A stretch of 64,000 bases of DNA from Helicobacter typhlonius (lineage in GTDB: Bacteria > Campylobacterota > Campylobacteria > Campylobacterales > Helicobacteraceae), in the NCBI RefSeq assembly GCF_001460635.1, contig NZ_LN907858.1, positions 1,736,001 to 1,800,000 on the forward strand. Reading direction: 5' to 3'. The notes below the pieces were generated by a model. The model worked only from the letters and a program-made list of their open reading frames with translations. It had not been told where the DNA came from and searched no databases. The first letter of the stretch is position 1, and every line of letters begins with the position of its first letter. The translations under genes were made by a program, and so were the position numbers. Below are positions 63,673 through 64,000 of the stretch, in pieces.

Positions 63673-64000
63673 TATCGAATGGATTGAGGTATGTAAAAGC
63701 GCAGTGTTTCAAGGCTTTTTGAGCTTGTGTAGCTATGCTCTAAAAGCTCGTATTGAATCTGACTAGAGTTTGGGCTACTTGATAGACTTGTTTGGATAGG
63801 ATTGACAAAAAGCCCTTTATAAACCTCGTAGCTTGTAGGTGTGTGTGTCGGTGTGAGTGCGTATAAAAACATAAAGGCAAATACAAAAGCACTCGCACAA
63901 ATACAAATCCCCATAACCGCATCAAGAAGCATAAAAGCAGAATGGGATTTGCGAGAATGCTTCGTTATGGGCTGTATATCCTGCTTTATTTGTTGTTTTA
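63672..64000 (-). CDS. Pseudopilin-like protein, 5' end beyond window
   Basis: The frame is open from the window edge to 63672. It reads ITKHSRKSHSA|FMLLDAVMGICICASAFVF, a prepilin-like leader with Asp rather than Glu at +5, followed by a short C-terminal domain. No in-frame ATG exists between the edge and the internal Met at 63932, so the start lies outside. It overlaps the next pseudopilin gene by one base. Confidence 0.65.
   Translation of the reverse strand, partial: KQQIKQDIQPITKHSRKSHSAFMLLDAVMGICICASAFVFAFMFLYALTPTHTPTSYEVYKGLFVNPIQTSLSSSPNSSQIQYELLEHSYTSSKSLETLRFYIPQSIR

Overview
The window looks like the chromosome of an enterohepatic (non-gastric) Helicobacter. Most proteins look like Campylobacterota orthologues: long-form DapD, FldA, an HpKchA-type channel, FlhX, PseB, ferritin, and LpxE/EptA. 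Several gene strings keep the order I recall from H. pylori: flhX-ribE-tatD-mltD-rlpA ... kdsC-lptC-lptA-engB ... mrdA, and pseB ... coaBC plus the next gene. DapD, MetNIQ with two MetQ, HisB, ArgJ and type II-like pseudopilins point to an enterohepatic species rather than H. pylori. The DNA is AT-rich. I cannot fix the species. No CRISPR array, insertion sequence or rRNA is visible. There is one tRNA gene, tRNA-Ser(GCU).

Layout. (1) 1-4.4 kb is an accessory operon on the minus strand. A WYL-domain regulator (3523-4407) sits upstream of a tightly coupled run of small unrecognised genes: a membrane-anchored 196-aa protein, a 104-aa protein, a two-helix membrane protein, a 23-codon micro-ORF, a zinc ribbon, a secreted Cys-containing protein, a P-loop GTPase with a hydrophobic tail, and a cut-off gene at the edge. 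This is the best candidate for an undescribed system. (2) 4.5-11.5 kb holds dapD, an Hcp-like Sel1 protein, an RsuA-family pseudouridine synthase and metN-metI-metQ-metQ. (3) 11.5-17 kb is an iron/redox module: a TonB receptor plus di-haem peroxidase operon, divergent from flavodoxin across a 19-bp Fur-like palindrome, followed by azlCD. (4) 17-35.5 kb is mostly housekeeping: an NFACT protein, recN, nadK, pta-ackA, argJ, a K+ channel, rpmB, a HlyD/TolC pair, two pseudopilins, a SixA-like phosphatase, mtnN and fabD. It also contains a frameshifted surface endonuclease.

(5) 35.7-45.5 kb is variable: tRNA-Ser, an LpxE-EptA fusion with a C8 tract at the fusion joint, an alcohol dehydrogenase, a GIY-YIG-like gene, a second TonB receptor switched off by a G12 tract, a decayed rmuC, an ABC-2 permease and flhX. 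(6) 45.5-58.6 kb is a long envelope block: ribE, tatD, mltD, rlpA, hisB, kdsC, lptC, lptA, engB, a GNAT gene, an MreD-like gene, mrdA, pseB, ferritin and coaBC, with many 1-11 base overlaps. (7) 58.6-64 kb has a frameshifted orphan gene, a 990-aa FAD/Fe-S D-lactate dehydrogenase-type oxidase, and a second pseudopilin operon running off the edge.

Two patterns cut across genes. Homopolymer tracts sit where slippage would switch surface or lipid A functions (G12 in the TonB receptor, C8 in lpxE-eptA, A7 in the endonuclease, A12 upstream of dapD). The 8-mer AGATTCTA (reverse TAGAATCT) recurs densely in genes and spacers and supplies stems of several terminator-like hairpins, an arrangement that resembles DNA uptake sequences in other bacteria.
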